Source: VRUE01 sp963718755 (GTDB lineage: Bacteria; Actinomycetota; Thermoleophilia; Solirubrobacterales; 70-9). Taken from it: DNA of 64,000 nucleotides. Where the stretch lies: assembly GCA_963718755.1 (NCBI GenBank), contig OY970376.1:806001-870000 (forward strand), read 5' to 3'. The position numbers and the translations under genes are program-made. The notes beneath the pieces were generated by a model that saw only the letters and a program-made list of their open reading frames with translations, ran no database searches and was not told the origin of the DNA. Positions 41,537 through 50,213 of the stretch are shown in pieces (the first letter of the stretch is position 1; each line of letters opens with the position of its first letter).

Positions 41537-41938
41537 CTAGCTTTTCAGCCGATCCTCAGACGACTCCTCAGGTTTGTGGAGCCGCCGATGAGCGATCTCG
41601 TAGACGCTCGGCTTCCACCGAACTCCTGGGTGACGTTCCCCAACGGCCAGCAAGAACAGCTTCGGCTTGCCATCTGTGAATCCACCAAGCAACACGGCAC
41701 CCCATTGACCGGCCGGCTGCGGAATGTAGAGCTTCACACACCCCGGTAGTCGCGTGCCATCGCGTGCTTCAGCGTCGCATTGCTTCAGCCATTCCTTCGG
41801 GACTCCATCGGCCTTAAGACGTTTGATCATCAGCTCGATGGCTGCACGTCCCGCCTCGCTTGCGTGGCCGAGATCCTCGGCCAGCTCTCGCTCGTCTACG
41901 TGGACCGGGAAGGCCGGCCCCGAAGACTGCGCTGCCAT
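41537..41938 (-). CDS. small protein, possible toxin of a two-gene module
   Basis: The 133-residue product begins at an ATG (41938) that directly follows the stop of the 74-residue gene. Its C-terminal half (GCVKLYIPQPAGQWGAVLLG, KPKLFLLAVGERHPGVRWKP, VYEIAHRRLH) has the alternating strands and basic/aromatic ending typical of RelE-like or Gp49-like small toxins, but I cannot assign a family. Placement downstream of a smaller acidic protein in a mobile element supports a toxin-antitoxin reading. This is inference from size, order and location. Confidence 0.6.
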   Translation of the reverse strand: MAAQSSGPAFPVHVDERELAEDLGHASEAGRAAIELMIKRLKADGVPKEWLKQCDAEARDGTRLPGCVKLYIPQPAGQWGAVLLGGFTDGKPKLFLLAVGERHPGVRWKPSVYEIAHRRLHKPEESSEDRLKS

Positions 41939-42163
41939 CTACCCCTCGCCGTCGGTGGGCAGATCGCCGAAATGCTTGTCGAACTCCTCGGACGACATGC
42001 GCTTGGCCCCTGCGCGCTCCAAGATCGCGTCGGCAGAGGTCTCCTTCGAGGGCCACTCCGGCGCGACTACGAAGCGGCCATCGGCCAGGGCCTCCTCAAT
42101 CACATAGGACCCCTCGATGTCGCCGCTGAGCTTGACGTGGCGCTGCTCCATTGGAGAAATCAT
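41939..42163 (-). CDS. small acidic protein, possible antitoxin
   Basis: The 74-residue product has a short beta region (HVKLSGDIEGSYVIEEALADG) then helix (SADAILERAGAKRMSSEEFD). It is acidic and has no paralogue in the window. It ends immediately before the start of the 133-residue gene (stop then ATG with no gap). Many type II antitoxins have this layout, an N-terminal DNA-binding or beta module and a C-terminal toxin-binding helix. The ATG may be 42163 or the internal one at 42151. Confidence 0.58.
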   Translation of the reverse strand: MISPMEQRHVKLSGDIEGSYVIEEALADGRFVVAPEWPSKETSADAILERAGAKRMSSEEFDKHFGDLPTDGEG

Positions 42164-42181
42164 GGCAGAGGGGACGGCGCG

Positions 42182-42499
42182 TTAGCTCAGCGTCGCCCAA
42201 ACGGTTGCGGCGATGCTGGCAACGCCGATCACCCCGAGCACAATCGTTAGCCGTACCAGCCAGCGAGTCATCTGCTCCACGCTGGCCTGCAGTTCTACGA
42301 GCTGTTCCTCGCGTTCGGTCCCTTCGCGCCAGCGTTCCCCAAGCAGCTGACCGAGTTCCGCGCTCACTTCGCCAAACTGATCGATGGCAGCATTCGTCTT
42401 TCGCTGCCTCCACCAAAGGCCGATCACGATCACCCACAACATGCCTCGGGGCACCTGAACATCAGCCAGCCTCTCCCAGCCAAACTTGTCACGGCTCAT
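42182..42499 (-). CDS. small coiled-coil membrane protein in the mini island
   Basis: From ATG 42499 the 105-residue product has a hydrophobic segment (GMLWVIVIGLWW), a helical heptad-like stretch (about residues 34-78, Glu/Leu/Gln-rich) and a C-terminal membrane helix (WLVRLTIVLGVIGVASIAATVW). I know no family. In small defence elements a membrane protein of this kind can be an effector, but nothing here shows activity. It lies at the right end of the element, upstream of the antitoxin-like gene in the same direction. Confidence 0.6.
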   Translation of the reverse strand: MSRDKFGWERLADVQVPRGMLWVIVIGLWWRQRKTNAAIDQFGEVSAELGQLLGERWREGTEREEQLVELQASVEQMTRWLVRLTIVLGVIGVASIAATVWATLS

Positions 42500-42680
42500 G
42501 CTCACCCGAGGAGGATCGCAAGCAGGTCGGCCGATCTCGGATTGGGCACCAGTGCCCAAAGCGATCCAAAGCGAGCGCAAACTGCGGCAATCTGATGGCT
42601 CAGAGAATCAGTGGCAGCAACGTGCATCATTCCGCTTGGGGATGATGATTCGCGGTCCGTCTTCGGCTTCTCGGCAGCGG

Positions 42681-42727
42681 GCCTCACACGCGAGAGGTCG
42701 CTGGTTCGAACCCAGCCGCGCCCATCG
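42681..42727 (+). repeat. attachment-site copy (att, right)
   Basis: This is an exact 47-bp copy of the tRNA-Val 3' end. It lacks the 5' half of the tRNA and cannot make a functional tRNA. It marks the right end of the mini island, 45 bases before the stop of hsdR. Confidence 0.9.
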
Positions 42728-42771
42728 TCAGAGGTCAGGGAAGTGATCGCTCATTCATATGACCGATCCGG

Positions 42772-45700
42772 CTAGGACCAATGGTCGCGCACGTAGGCTT
42801 CGGCCTCGAGGGGCGGAAGCTTGCGGGTGCTGTTGTTGATCCGAACCCAGAAGACCTCGGTTCCGTCGCTCATCCGTGCTTTCACCGGAGTGGAGGACCG
42901 GGCAACGTCGATCCTGCAGACCTCGCCGTCCCCGAGCTGATCGACCCGAGCCTTGGTGCGCGCCGCGGCGGGGTGGGTGAGCGCCTCGATCAGGTGCGTG
43001 GTCAACCAGTTGACGAAGCCATCCGCGCCGGCCGGCTTGACCAGCGGCAGGTCGTGAACCAAGCCCAGGACGCGGCCGTCGTCGGCAACGCCGATCAGGA
43101 GCGTTCCCCCCTCCGCATTGAGGAAGCCCGCGACGGTCTTGACCACCGCATCCTCCATCCGCCTGTCCTTGCATTCCTCGCGTAAGTTCCAACGTGCAGT
43201 TGACTTGAACTCGACGTCATAGGACTCATCCCGCTCGATCAGCTCGGCGCTGGGCACCGCGTAGGAGGCATGCTTCCCTCCCAGCTGAGCCGCAACCCGC
43301 TCGGCGAAGACCTGATCCCCCCTGAGCTTCTCGATCACCGCCGCGGTGACGCTGTCCACATCGATCGGCTCCAAGGTTGCCGCAGGCAAGACGGGTGTAG
43401 TCACGGGCCCCGCGATCGTGGCCGTGGGCCCGTAGACGTTGCTTCCGTCATCGCGGTAGCTGGCGAAGATGTGGTCGAAGACGATGTCGGCCTTGTGCGC
43501 CCACAGCTCCCGCCCGTACACGGAGGGGAGCTCGTCCAGGATGTCCTTGACCAACCCCCGGGCCGCCTCCCGCGTCTCCGCCTTGCGCCGCCAATCGAGC
43601 ACGAGCCGCTCCTGGATGTGGTCCATCAGCTTGCGCGCGACCCGCTTCACTTCCCCGCGCTCCTCGTCGGTCAGCTCAGGATCGGGGCGGGTGAGCAGGT
43701 CGAAGACGGCCAGCTCGGGCTCTGAGAGCCCCTCGCGCGCAGTCCTCTGTTCCTCTTCGGACAGCTCGCGCGAGAGCGACTGCAGCCTGCGCAGCATCTC
43801 GTCCACGTTGAAGCTGCCGGCGTTGTATTCGTCGATCAGCCTCCGCAGGTCCTCCACGAGGTGGGTGCGCGTCGGGTTCCGGCTCGCCGCGGAAGCCGCC
43901 CGAGCGCGCAGCTCGCCGGCGATGCGCTGGGTCGAGGAGCGCTTCCTGCCGGCCAAGTGGGTCGCCAGGGCGTCGAAATCGATCGTGTTGAGGTCGACCA
44001 GGGAGTCGTCACGGTGAGCCCCGTCTGCCGCGGCTCGGATCACATACTCCTCCGCGCCCACGGAGCGATCGAGCAGGGCCTGCACCGCGCCGGATACGCC
44101 GGAGAGATCGGGCACCGGATCCAGCGAGCGAATCGACTCGGCGAGGTTGCGCGCCACGCCGACCAGACGCACATGCTCGTTGGCGGCGGGGTCGGGAAGG
44201 ATCGCCGCAAACAGCCGCCGCACGAGGTCGGAGCGTTCGAGGTACCCGCGGCGCGTCACGTCATCGACGAGCAGGGCCTCGACCGCGGCGTCGCGCAGCG
44301 CGATGAACTCGAACCCCTCCGCCCGAGCAAGCGCCTCGAGGTCGACGTCCCAGCGGTTGCAGAAGGTGACCAGCTCGCCGATCTGGGTCTCGAGCTCGCC
44401 GACCAGAACCGACTTGGCGCGGATGATCTCCATCCCGCCCTCGCCGTCTCGGACAGCAGCATAGATCGCCAGCGCCTCCTCGAGGCGGCGGAACACGCCG
44501 ACGTAGTCGACGATCAGCCCGTTCTCCTTTTCGGGGAAGACCCGGTTGGCTCGGGCGATCGTCTGCATCAGCGAGTGATTGCGCATCGGGCGGTCGAGGT
44601 AGACCGTCGAGCAGGAGGGGACATCGAAGCCGGTCATCCACATCGCGCAGACGAAGACCAGGCGGAAGGGATCCTCTGGGTCCTTGAAGCGCTCACCCAG
44701 GTCCTCCTCCGCCATCCGCCTGCGGTGCGGCTCGATATCGAGGCCGGCCTCGCGCAGCTCGGCGATCTCATTCTGGGACTGGGAGACGACGACCGCCATG
44801 TCCGTCTCTTCCATAAAGGCGATCTGCTCATCGACGCCGATCCGCTCGAGCTCGGGCAGGCGCGTGGCCCGCTCGCGCAGCTCCGCCAGGTGCACCGTCC
44901 ACTCCGCGGCCACGAGGTCGTACATGCGGACCGCGGTCGCCTTGTCGATCGACACGAACATCGCCTTCCCGAGGAACCCGCGGCCGACGAAGTGGCGGAC
45001 GAGGTCGGCGGCGATCTGCCGCAGCCGCTCCGGTCGAGTGATCAGCTGGTACTCGGTTGCAAAGCGACGGGAGAGGGCGCGCTCCTGGGACTCATCGAGC
45101 TCCGCCTGTTCGAGGATCGCGGTCAGCTCCTCGTCGAAGCTCTCGTTGATGATCTGCAGCTCCGGGATCCTGTTCTCGTAGAAGAGCGGCACCGTCGCCC
45201 CGTCTTCGATCGAATCGCGGAAGTTGTAGGTGGAGACGTAGTCACCGAAGACCTCGCGGGTGCGCTGCTCGTCTCCCTGGATCAGGGGAGTGCCGGTGAA
45301 GCCGAGGAATCCCGCGCGGGGCAGCGCCCGGCGCATGTTCAGGGCGAGCGTCGCGTACTGGCTACGGTGCGCCTCGTCGGTGATCACGATGACGTCGTCG
45401 CGATCCGAGCAGACCGGCATCTCCTCGCCCTTCTCGGGGCGGAATTTGTGGATCAGGGTGAACACGTAGCGGTGGTCCTCGCCGAGCAGCCGCCGCAGGT
45501 GCGCCGAGGAGCCCGCCTGTACATGCCCCTCGACCACCCCCGCGTCCTTGAACTCCCCGTAGAGCTGATCGTCGAGCTCTGCGCGATCCGTGACCATGAC
45601 GAAGGTCCAGTTGCCCGGCTCGCGCCGCAGCACCTTCTGGGTGAAGAAGAGCATCGAGAGGCTCTTGCCCGAGCCCTGCGTGTGCCAGAAAACTCCCAGC

Positions 45701-46572
45701 CGGCCGTCTCGAGTGGCTGGGTCCGCGAGGGCCCGCATGGTCGCGTTGACGCCGAGCACCTGATGGTTTTGCGCGAGTACCTTGACCAGGCCCCCCGGCC
45801 GCTCGAGGTAGGCGACGAAGTTCTCGACCACGTCGAGCAATCGAGTCGGCTCGCAAAGTCCGCGCACGGCGGTGTCGAGGGAGACGATGCCGGGCTCGGA
45901 CTCGTCGTCGATCCGCTTCCACTCGCCGAACCGCTCCCAGGGCGCAAAGGTTGCCCCCACCCTGGTCTCCGAGCCGGTGGACAGGACAACCAGCGCGTTG
46001 GGAGCGAACAGCTGGGGGATCGTGTCGCGGTAGTCGCGCAGGTTGTTGTCGTAGGCCTGCTCGACCGTCTTGTGTGATGCCTTCAGCTCCATCAAGACGA
46101 GCGGGATGCCATTGACGAAGCAGACGATGTCGCAGCGCCTGGTGTGCAGCGGGCCGACGACCCAGAGCTGGTTGACGGCGAGGAAATCGTTGTTGGCCGG
46201 AACCGCCCAGTCGACGACTCGCACCGTCTCAGTCGTCCTGTCCCCGCGCTCGTCGGCAAGCGTGACCTTCACGCCTTCACGCAGGAGCCGGTGCACCGCC
46301 CTGTTGGCGCGGGTCGGATCGAGGGTCGATCGGTCGAGCAGCAACTGCTCGACCGCGGCGTCGATCGCATCCTTGGACAGCTCGGGGTTCAGCTCGGCGA
46401 GCTTGGGCGCCAGCCGGTGGCGCAGGATGACCTCCGACTGAGCGTCCCGCCCCAAACCGGCGGGACCAAGGGTCTCCTCGAGCCCGTTGACGATCTCATA
46501 GCCGAGCGATTCGAGCAGCGCCAGCGTCGGTTGCTCTACCAGCCCATCCTCGGAGTAATCCCGAGGCGTCAC
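42772..46572 (-). CDS. hsdR: type I restriction enzyme R subunit with extra C-terminal AlbA/Schlafen-like domain
   Basis: HsdR translocates and cuts unmethylated DNA. The GTG at 46572 overlaps the hsdS stop (GTGA), giving 1266 residues. The N-terminal nuclease shows Asp148 and E162-L-K164 of the PD-(D/E)xK site. The helicase motor shows TQGSGKS (298-304), DEAH (399-402), FTGTPL and the later VFVCAMWMTGFDVP region. A helical specificity-contact domain follows. The last 149 residues (about 1118-1266: VEFKSTARWN, FLNAEGGTLLIGVADDG) match the AlbA_2/divergent AAA-4 domain found in Schlafen-like and regulator proteins, an uncommon addition. Confidence 0.93.
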   Translation of the reverse strand: MTPRDYSEDGLVEQPTLALLESLGYEIVNGLEETLGPAGLGRDAQSEVILRHRLAPKLAELNPELSKDAIDAAVEQLLLDRSTLDPTRANRAVHRLLREGVKVTLADERGDRTTETVRVVDWAVPANNDFLAVNQLWVVGPLHTRRCDIVCFVNGIPLVLMELKASHKTVEQAYDNNLRDYRDTIPQLFAPNALVVLSTGSETRVGATFAPWERFGEWKRIDDESEPGIVSLDTAVRGLCEPTRLLDVVENFVAYLERPGGLVKVLAQNHQVLGVNATMRALADPATRDGRLGVFWHTQGSGKSLSMLFFTQKVLRREPGNWTFVMVTDRAELDDQLYGEFKDAGVVEGHVQAGSSAHLRRLLGEDHRYVFTLIHKFRPEKGEEMPVCSDRDDVIVITDEAHRSQYATLALNMRRALPRAGFLGFTGTPLIQGDEQRTREVFGDYVSTYNFRDSIEDGATVPLFYENRIPELQIINESFDEELTAILEQAELDESQERALSRRFATEYQLITRPERLRQIAADLVRHFVGRGFLGKAMFVSIDKATAVRMYDLVAAEWTVHLAELRERATRLPELERIGVDEQIAFMEETDMAVVVSQSQNEIAELREAGLDIEPHRRRMAEEDLGERFKDPEDPFRLVFVCAMWMTGFDVPSCSTVYLDRPMRNHSLMQTIARANRVFPEKENGLIVDYVGVFRRLEEALAIYAAVRDGEGGMEIIRAKSVLVGELETQIGELVTFCNRWDVDLEALARAEGFEFIALRDAAVEALLVDDVTRRGYLERSDLVRRLFAAILPDPAANEHVRLVGVARNLAESIRSLDPVPDLSGVSGAVQALLDRSVGAEEYVIRAAADGAHRDDSLVDLNTIDFDALATHLAGRKRSSTQRIAGELRARAASAASRNPTRTHLVEDLRRLIDEYNAGSFNVDEMLRRLQSLSRELSEEEQRTAREGLSEPELAVFDLLTRPDPELTDEERGEVKRVARKLMDHIQERLVLDWRRKAETREAARGLVKDILDELPSVYGRELWAHKADIVFDHIFASYRDDGSNVYGPTATIAGPVTTPVLPAATLEPIDVDSVTAAVIEKLRGDQVFAERVAAQLGGKHASYAVPSAELIERDESYDVEFKSTARWNLREECKDRRMEDAVVKTVAGFLNAEGGTLLIGVADDGRVLGLVHDLPLVKPAGADGFVNWLTTHLIEALTHPAAARTKARVDQLGDGEVCRIDVARSSTPVKARMSDGTEVFWVRINNSTRKLPPLEAEAYVRDHWS

Positions 46573-47852
46573 CCTTGCTCCGCCGGGGCGAGGGCGCCGA
46601 GGTCGAGGTCGGAGATGTCGATCCGACCAGTCACCAGGCGGGGCAACAGCAGGTCCCGGGTAGCGAGGAGGGTGTGGTTCTGCTGCACCAGCTCCGCACT
46701 CCATTCAACCCACCGGCGCACAGTGTGCTCGAACTCGAGCAGGGCCCGGTCATCGGGCACGGCGACCAGATAGGACAGCAACGCCTTCGAATCGGCTCGG
46801 GGCATTTTGGTTCCGTTGGAGGTGGCAACCGCCTGGGCAACGAGGTGATCGCTGGACGCCACGGTATTGACAAACGCGGTCAACGAACGCTCGGGTCGTG
46901 GCCTGAGGATGATCGTGTCTGAGGACGCCAACCCGCCGAAGGGCGCCCATACGACCTTGTGAAAGTAAGGTCGGATCTTCCCGAAGAGAGTGTCACCCCG
47001 CTCGAACCGCAGCTTCCGGCTCGTGACAGAGTCGGCCGCCCCCCATTCCCGCAACGTGGTGTGGCGGCGGGGCAGGTGCCCCAGGCCCACATAGCGGTCG
47101 TCCGCACCCACCGAAGTCGGGTCGACGCCCTCCGTGGCGAGTTCGGCAAACTCACTCAGGGGCGCCACCGACCAGCCATTCGGGATCTGCCCCAACTCGG
47201 ACTCTGCAACCTCCCCAGGCTCGCTACCGGGAATCCGGAAGCGTACGAACCACTCCCGGAAGAGAGCCCGGGCGAGCTCCTCCAACAGCTCGATCCGCCG
47301 CTGGTTGATCTCGATCAGCCCGTCAAAGGCAGATAGGACTGCGGTTATACGGTGTTGTTGACGCTCATCCGGAAAGCGAACCTCGATCCGACGGATTATG
47401 TCCTGATTGAGTGACGTCATCGTCGCTCCATGCGAGCATTGGGCCTCCATCCATTTTTTGTGCCCCTCGGTCATGAATAGCTTCGAGAGAAATGCAGGAT
47501 CGACTGGGCTGTTGGGGCTGAACCTAAGCCGGATGCAATCAGAGCCCTGCATCCACCCAACTTGCTCGGCCGTTATCAAGACGTGGCGATCCACGGCGCC
47601 CTTGCGGCCCAACACGATGTCGCCCTCCTCGAGGATGTGACCAGAGAGTCGCACGACCACACCCCTGGGCACTCGCTCTAACTGAGCCTCTCTGAGCCCT
47701 CCGTATCCGAGATTGCGAACATTCAGGATGGGAACGCCCGTGTCGCTGTATTCCGAGGCCTTTAGCTGCGTGCCAAATGGGCCCGTCTGAACGGTCACAA
47801 ACCCGTCATCGACGAGCTCACCCAGAGTTACATCGTGCGGGAAATCGACCAC
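46569..47852 (-). CDS. hsdS: type I restriction-modification specificity subunit
   Basis: HsdS has two target-recognition domains joined by conserved helices and sets the DNA sequence recognised by both modification and restriction. The 427 residues show the first TRD (about 1-150), the central spacer helix (DERQQHRITAVLSAFDGLIEINQRRIELLEELARALFR), the second TRD (about 210-375) and the terminal helix ending LLATRDLLLPRLVTGRIDIS. The GTG at 47852 is six bases before the hsdM stop region ends. The target site cannot be read from sequence alone. Confidence 0.94.
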   Translation of the reverse strand: MVDFPHDVTLGELVDDGFVTVQTGPFGTQLKASEYSDTGVPILNVRNLGYGGLREAQLERVPRGVVVRLSGHILEEGDIVLGRKGAVDRHVLITAEQVGWMQGSDCIRLRFSPNSPVDPAFLSKLFMTEGHKKWMEAQCSHGATMTSLNQDIIRRIEVRFPDERQQHRITAVLSAFDGLIEINQRRIELLEELARALFREWFVRFRIPGSEPGEVAESELGQIPNGWSVAPLSEFAELATEGVDPTSVGADDRYVGLGHLPRRHTTLREWGAADSVTSRKLRFERGDTLFGKIRPYFHKVVWAPFGGLASSDTIILRPRPERSLTAFVNTVASSDHLVAQAVATSNGTKMPRADSKALLSYLVAVPDDRALLEFEHTVRRWVEWSAELVQQNHTLLATRDLLLPRLVTGRIDISDLDLGALAPAEQG

Positions 47853-47858
47853 CGCTGA

Positions 47859-49403
47859 TCAGCCAGTTAGCAAATCATCAAGAACCTGCTCCACGCCGGC
47901 TTCCAGCTCGCCCGCCTTCACGCCGAGAGCTCGCAGCTCGGCGTAGGTCGTCGCCAGCTTCTCTTCGAACACCTCGTCGTCGAGCTCTTCCACCTCGGTT
48001 CCGACGTAGCGCCCCGGGTTCAAGCTCCAGGCCTGCGCCTCGATCTCCTCGAGGCTGACCACCTTGCAAAGTCCCGTCACGTCAACGTAGGAGCCGTCGG
48101 GGAAGCGCTCGGCCAGCAGCGCGTTCTCGCCGTCGGCAAGCTCCAGGTCCTCACCGCGGTAGAGGCGCACGACGCCAGCGAGGAACTCCAGCTGCTCCTC
48201 CGTGAAGTCCCTATGCGCTCGGTCGACCTCGCGGTAGACCTCGCGAGCATCGAGGAAAAGCACCTGATCGGCGCGTGCCGTGTTGCGCTTCCCCCGATCC
48301 AGGAACCACAAGGTGACCGGCAGGGTGACGGTATAGAAGAAGTTGGTGCCGACCGCGACGATCACGTCGACCAGCTTTTCCTCGATCAGCTTGCGGCGGA
48401 TCTCCGCCTCGCTGTGACGGGCGTCGGAGGCCGAGTTCGCCATGACGAACCCTGCCCTGCCGGTCTCGTTCAGCGAGTTCGCGAAGAGCTGGATCCAGAT
48501 GAAGTTGCCGTTGTCGGCCTTCGGCAGGTCGGGGAGCCGTGGATCGTCGATCAGCTTCGTCTTGTCGATCTTGTCGACGTTGAAGGGTGGATTCGCCATG
48601 ACGAAGTCGAAGTGCTCGTGGCTGTCGAACGGATCCTGGTAGTAGCTGTTGGCCTCGCGAATCTCCCCCGAGAGGCCGTGAACGGCGAGGTTCATCTTCG
48701 CCAGCTTGACCGTGTCACCGGTCTTCTCCTGCCCGAAGACCGACAGCTCCGCCCCCGGCGACTCACGGTGACGTTCGACGAAGTGCGCCGAATGCACGAA
48801 CATGCCGCCCGAGCCACAGGCGGGGTCGAAGATCCGGCCGTGGAATGGCTCGATGATCTCCACGATCAAGCGGACGATCGACATCGGCGTGAAGTACTCC
48901 CCCGCACCCTGCCCCTCGGCAAGCGCGAACTTGGCGAGGAAGTACTCGTAGATCAGCCCGAAAGCGTCGCCTTCGAGATCCTTCGTGTAGCTGTTGATGT
49001 AGCGCAGGAGCGAGCCGATGGTTTCGCTGGGAATCGCCGTATAAGAGCGCGGCAGTACTCCACGTAGCTCAGCGTTGTGCTCCTCGACCATGCGCATCGC
49101 CTCATTGACGGCCTTACCGAGATCCGAACCCTCGGGAAGCTCGAGCAGGGCCCCGTAGCGGGCCTGGGGGGCGAGGTAGATCAGCCCCTCCGCGTGGTAG
49201 TCGGAGGGGCCGATCTCACGGCGAGCGGAGGCCTTCGCCTCGATTCGCCCCCGCGCCGCCTCGAAGCGGGCATCGGCGAACCTGAGGAAGATCAGCCCGA
49301 GAACCGGAGAGGCGTACTCAGACGCCTTCAGGCCGCTGTTGGCACGCAGGTCATCCGCCGCGTCCCATAGGTGCGACTCGAGCTCGGAGAGGTCAGTCTG
49401 CAC
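47859..49403 (-). CDS. hsdM: type I restriction-modification methyltransferase subunit
   Basis: HsdM transfers a methyl group from S-adenosylmethionine to adenine N6. The 514 residues include the HsdM_N helical domain, the SAM-binding motif FDPACGSGGM (192-201) and the catalytic NPPF (271-274). The start is a GTG (49403) that overlaps the glyoxalase-like gene by 11 bases. With HsdS it forms the M2S methylase; with HsdR the nuclease. Confidence 0.96.
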   Translation of the reverse strand: MQTDLSELESHLWDAADDLRANSGLKASEYASPVLGLIFLRFADARFEAARGRIEAKASARREIGPSDYHAEGLIYLAPQARYGALLELPEGSDLGKAVNEAMRMVEEHNAELRGVLPRSYTAIPSETIGSLLRYINSYTKDLEGDAFGLIYEYFLAKFALAEGQGAGEYFTPMSIVRLIVEIIEPFHGRIFDPACGSGGMFVHSAHFVERHRESPGAELSVFGQEKTGDTVKLAKMNLAVHGLSGEIREANSYYQDPFDSHEHFDFVMANPPFNVDKIDKTKLIDDPRLPDLPKADNGNFIWIQLFANSLNETGRAGFVMANSASDARHSEAEIRRKLIEEKLVDVIVAVGTNFFYTVTLPVTLWFLDRGKRNTARADQVLFLDAREVYREVDRAHRDFTEEQLEFLAGVVRLYRGEDLELADGENALLAERFPDGSYVDVTGLCKVVSLEEIEAQAWSLNPGRYVGTEVEELDDEVFEEKLATTYAELRALGVKAGELEAGVEQVLDDLLTG

Positions 49404-49779
49404 GCGGCTGCTGCAGGACCGAGAGGATGTTGCCGGCGGGGTCCTTGAACCAGGCGATCGCAGGGCCGGGGCCGCGGGCTATGCCCTTCTCGTCCTGCTC
49501 GAAGCCCTCGTAGCGCTCGAAGCTGACGCCGCGCGAGGAGAGCCCGTCGACTGCGGCGTCGATGTCGTCGACCTCGAAGTTGAGGATCGTGTAGGTGGCG
49601 GGGGCGAAGTCCGGTTTGCGGTAGAAGAACACATCGCCACCAGTGAGTTTCAGGGCCATGACGCCGTTCTCCTCGTCCAGCACGGCGACGTTCACGCCAA
49701 GGGTCTCGCCGTAGAAGCGCTTCGCCTCGTCCGTATCGGGGACCGCGAAGCCACTGGTTGCTTTGGCGTTGCCGAGCAT
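49393..49779 (-). CDS. glyoxalase/VOC-fold protein
   Basis: The 128-residue product has two beta-alpha-beta-beta-beta modules of the VOC superfamily (GFAVPDTDEAKRFYGETLGV, YTILNFEVDDIDAAVDGLSS, GPGPAIAWFKDPAGNILSVLQ). The metal ligands are not canonical, so the activity (glyoxalase, dioxygenase, resistance protein) is open. The ATG at 49779 fits the conserved start. It overlaps hsdM by 11 bases and may drive or share its transcript. Confidence 0.85.
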   Translation of the reverse strand: MLGNAKATSGFAVPDTDEAKRFYGETLGVNVAVLDEENGVMALKLTGGDVFFYRKPDFAPATYTILNFEVDDIDAAVDGLSSRGVSFERYEGFEQDEKGIARGPGPAIAWFKDPAGNILSVLQQPRAD

Positions 49780-49790
49780 CGTCAACAACT

Positions 49791-50138
49791 CTACCCGGCC
49801 AGCTCGGGGATGAACCGATCCAGGTGCGCGGCGATCGTGCGGCGCACCCACTCCTGGGTCTCGGCGTCCGCCATCCGCAGGCGCCCGAGCAGCATCCTCT
49901 GATCGATAAGGGGTAGACCGGCAATCTCCCAGCGCACGGCGAGGCGCTCGAAGAGCAGCTCCGAGCGCCGCCGCCAGGCATCCTCCTGCGTCGTCGCCGC
50001 GGTCGCCGGGCCCTCGCCGAGCTTGGCGATCGTGCCGGCGCTGAGCGACTGCCGCAGGGTCAGGACGTTGCCCTCCGCGTCGCTGTAATCGACCGTCGGG
50101 GCCTTCTCGCGTGATCGTCGCCGCTTGCGCTTTGCCAT
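49791..50138 (-). CDS. small conserved-looking protein of unknown function
   Basis: The 115-residue product starts with a basic stretch (MAKRKRRRSREK) followed by a short beta hairpin (VDYSDAEGNVLTLRQSLS) and an alpha-helical C-terminal half rich in Arg/Leu/Glu (AWRRRSELLFERLAVRWEIAG...). I do not recognise it. Its ATG follows the long palindrome after arfB, and it ends 11 bases before the glyoxalase-like start, so the two are probably one transcript. Confidence 0.7.
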   Translation of the reverse strand: MAKRKRRRSREKAPTVDYSDAEGNVLTLRQSLSAGTIAKLGEGPATAATTQEDAWRRRSELLFERLAVRWEIAGLPLIDQRMLLGRLRMADAETQEWVRRTIAAHLDRFIPELAG

Positions 50139-50159
50139 CGCCTGTCGAGTCTTCCACGC

Positions 50160-50212
50160 CCATCGCGTGGTTCCTTAATCACGCATATGGTGACTAAGGA
50201 ACCACGCGATGG
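50160..50212. terminator. 53-bp near-perfect palindrome after arfB
   Basis: 23-bp arms with one mismatch (50160-50182 and 50190-50212, starting CCATCGCGTGGTTCCTTAAT) flank a 7-base loop. It begins one base past the arfB stop and ends 22 bases before the ATG at 50138. The stem is unusually long. It may terminate arfB transcription or attenuate the next gene; there is no U-tract. Confidence 0.6.
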
Positions 50213-50213
50213 T

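Larger units (their letters stand above)
40572..42727. mobile_element. tRNA-Val-integrated mini genomic island without integrase
   Basis: The element is bounded by a 47-bp perfect direct repeat of the tRNA-Val 3' end. Between the repeats lie about 2.06 kb with four minus-strand genes: an AbiGi-like gene, a putative toxin, its putative antitoxin, and a small coiled-coil membrane protein. Base composition is visibly less GC-rich than the flanks. No integrase, transposase or replication gene is present, so mobility would need an enzyme in trans or the element is a deletion remnant. Confidence 0.82.

Noticed and set aside
42728..50200. A third tRNA-Val att copy that would place the RM operon inside the same mobile element
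   Set aside because: I looked for the 47-bp core beyond hsdM and saw none; the RM operon may be an older or separate acquisition.
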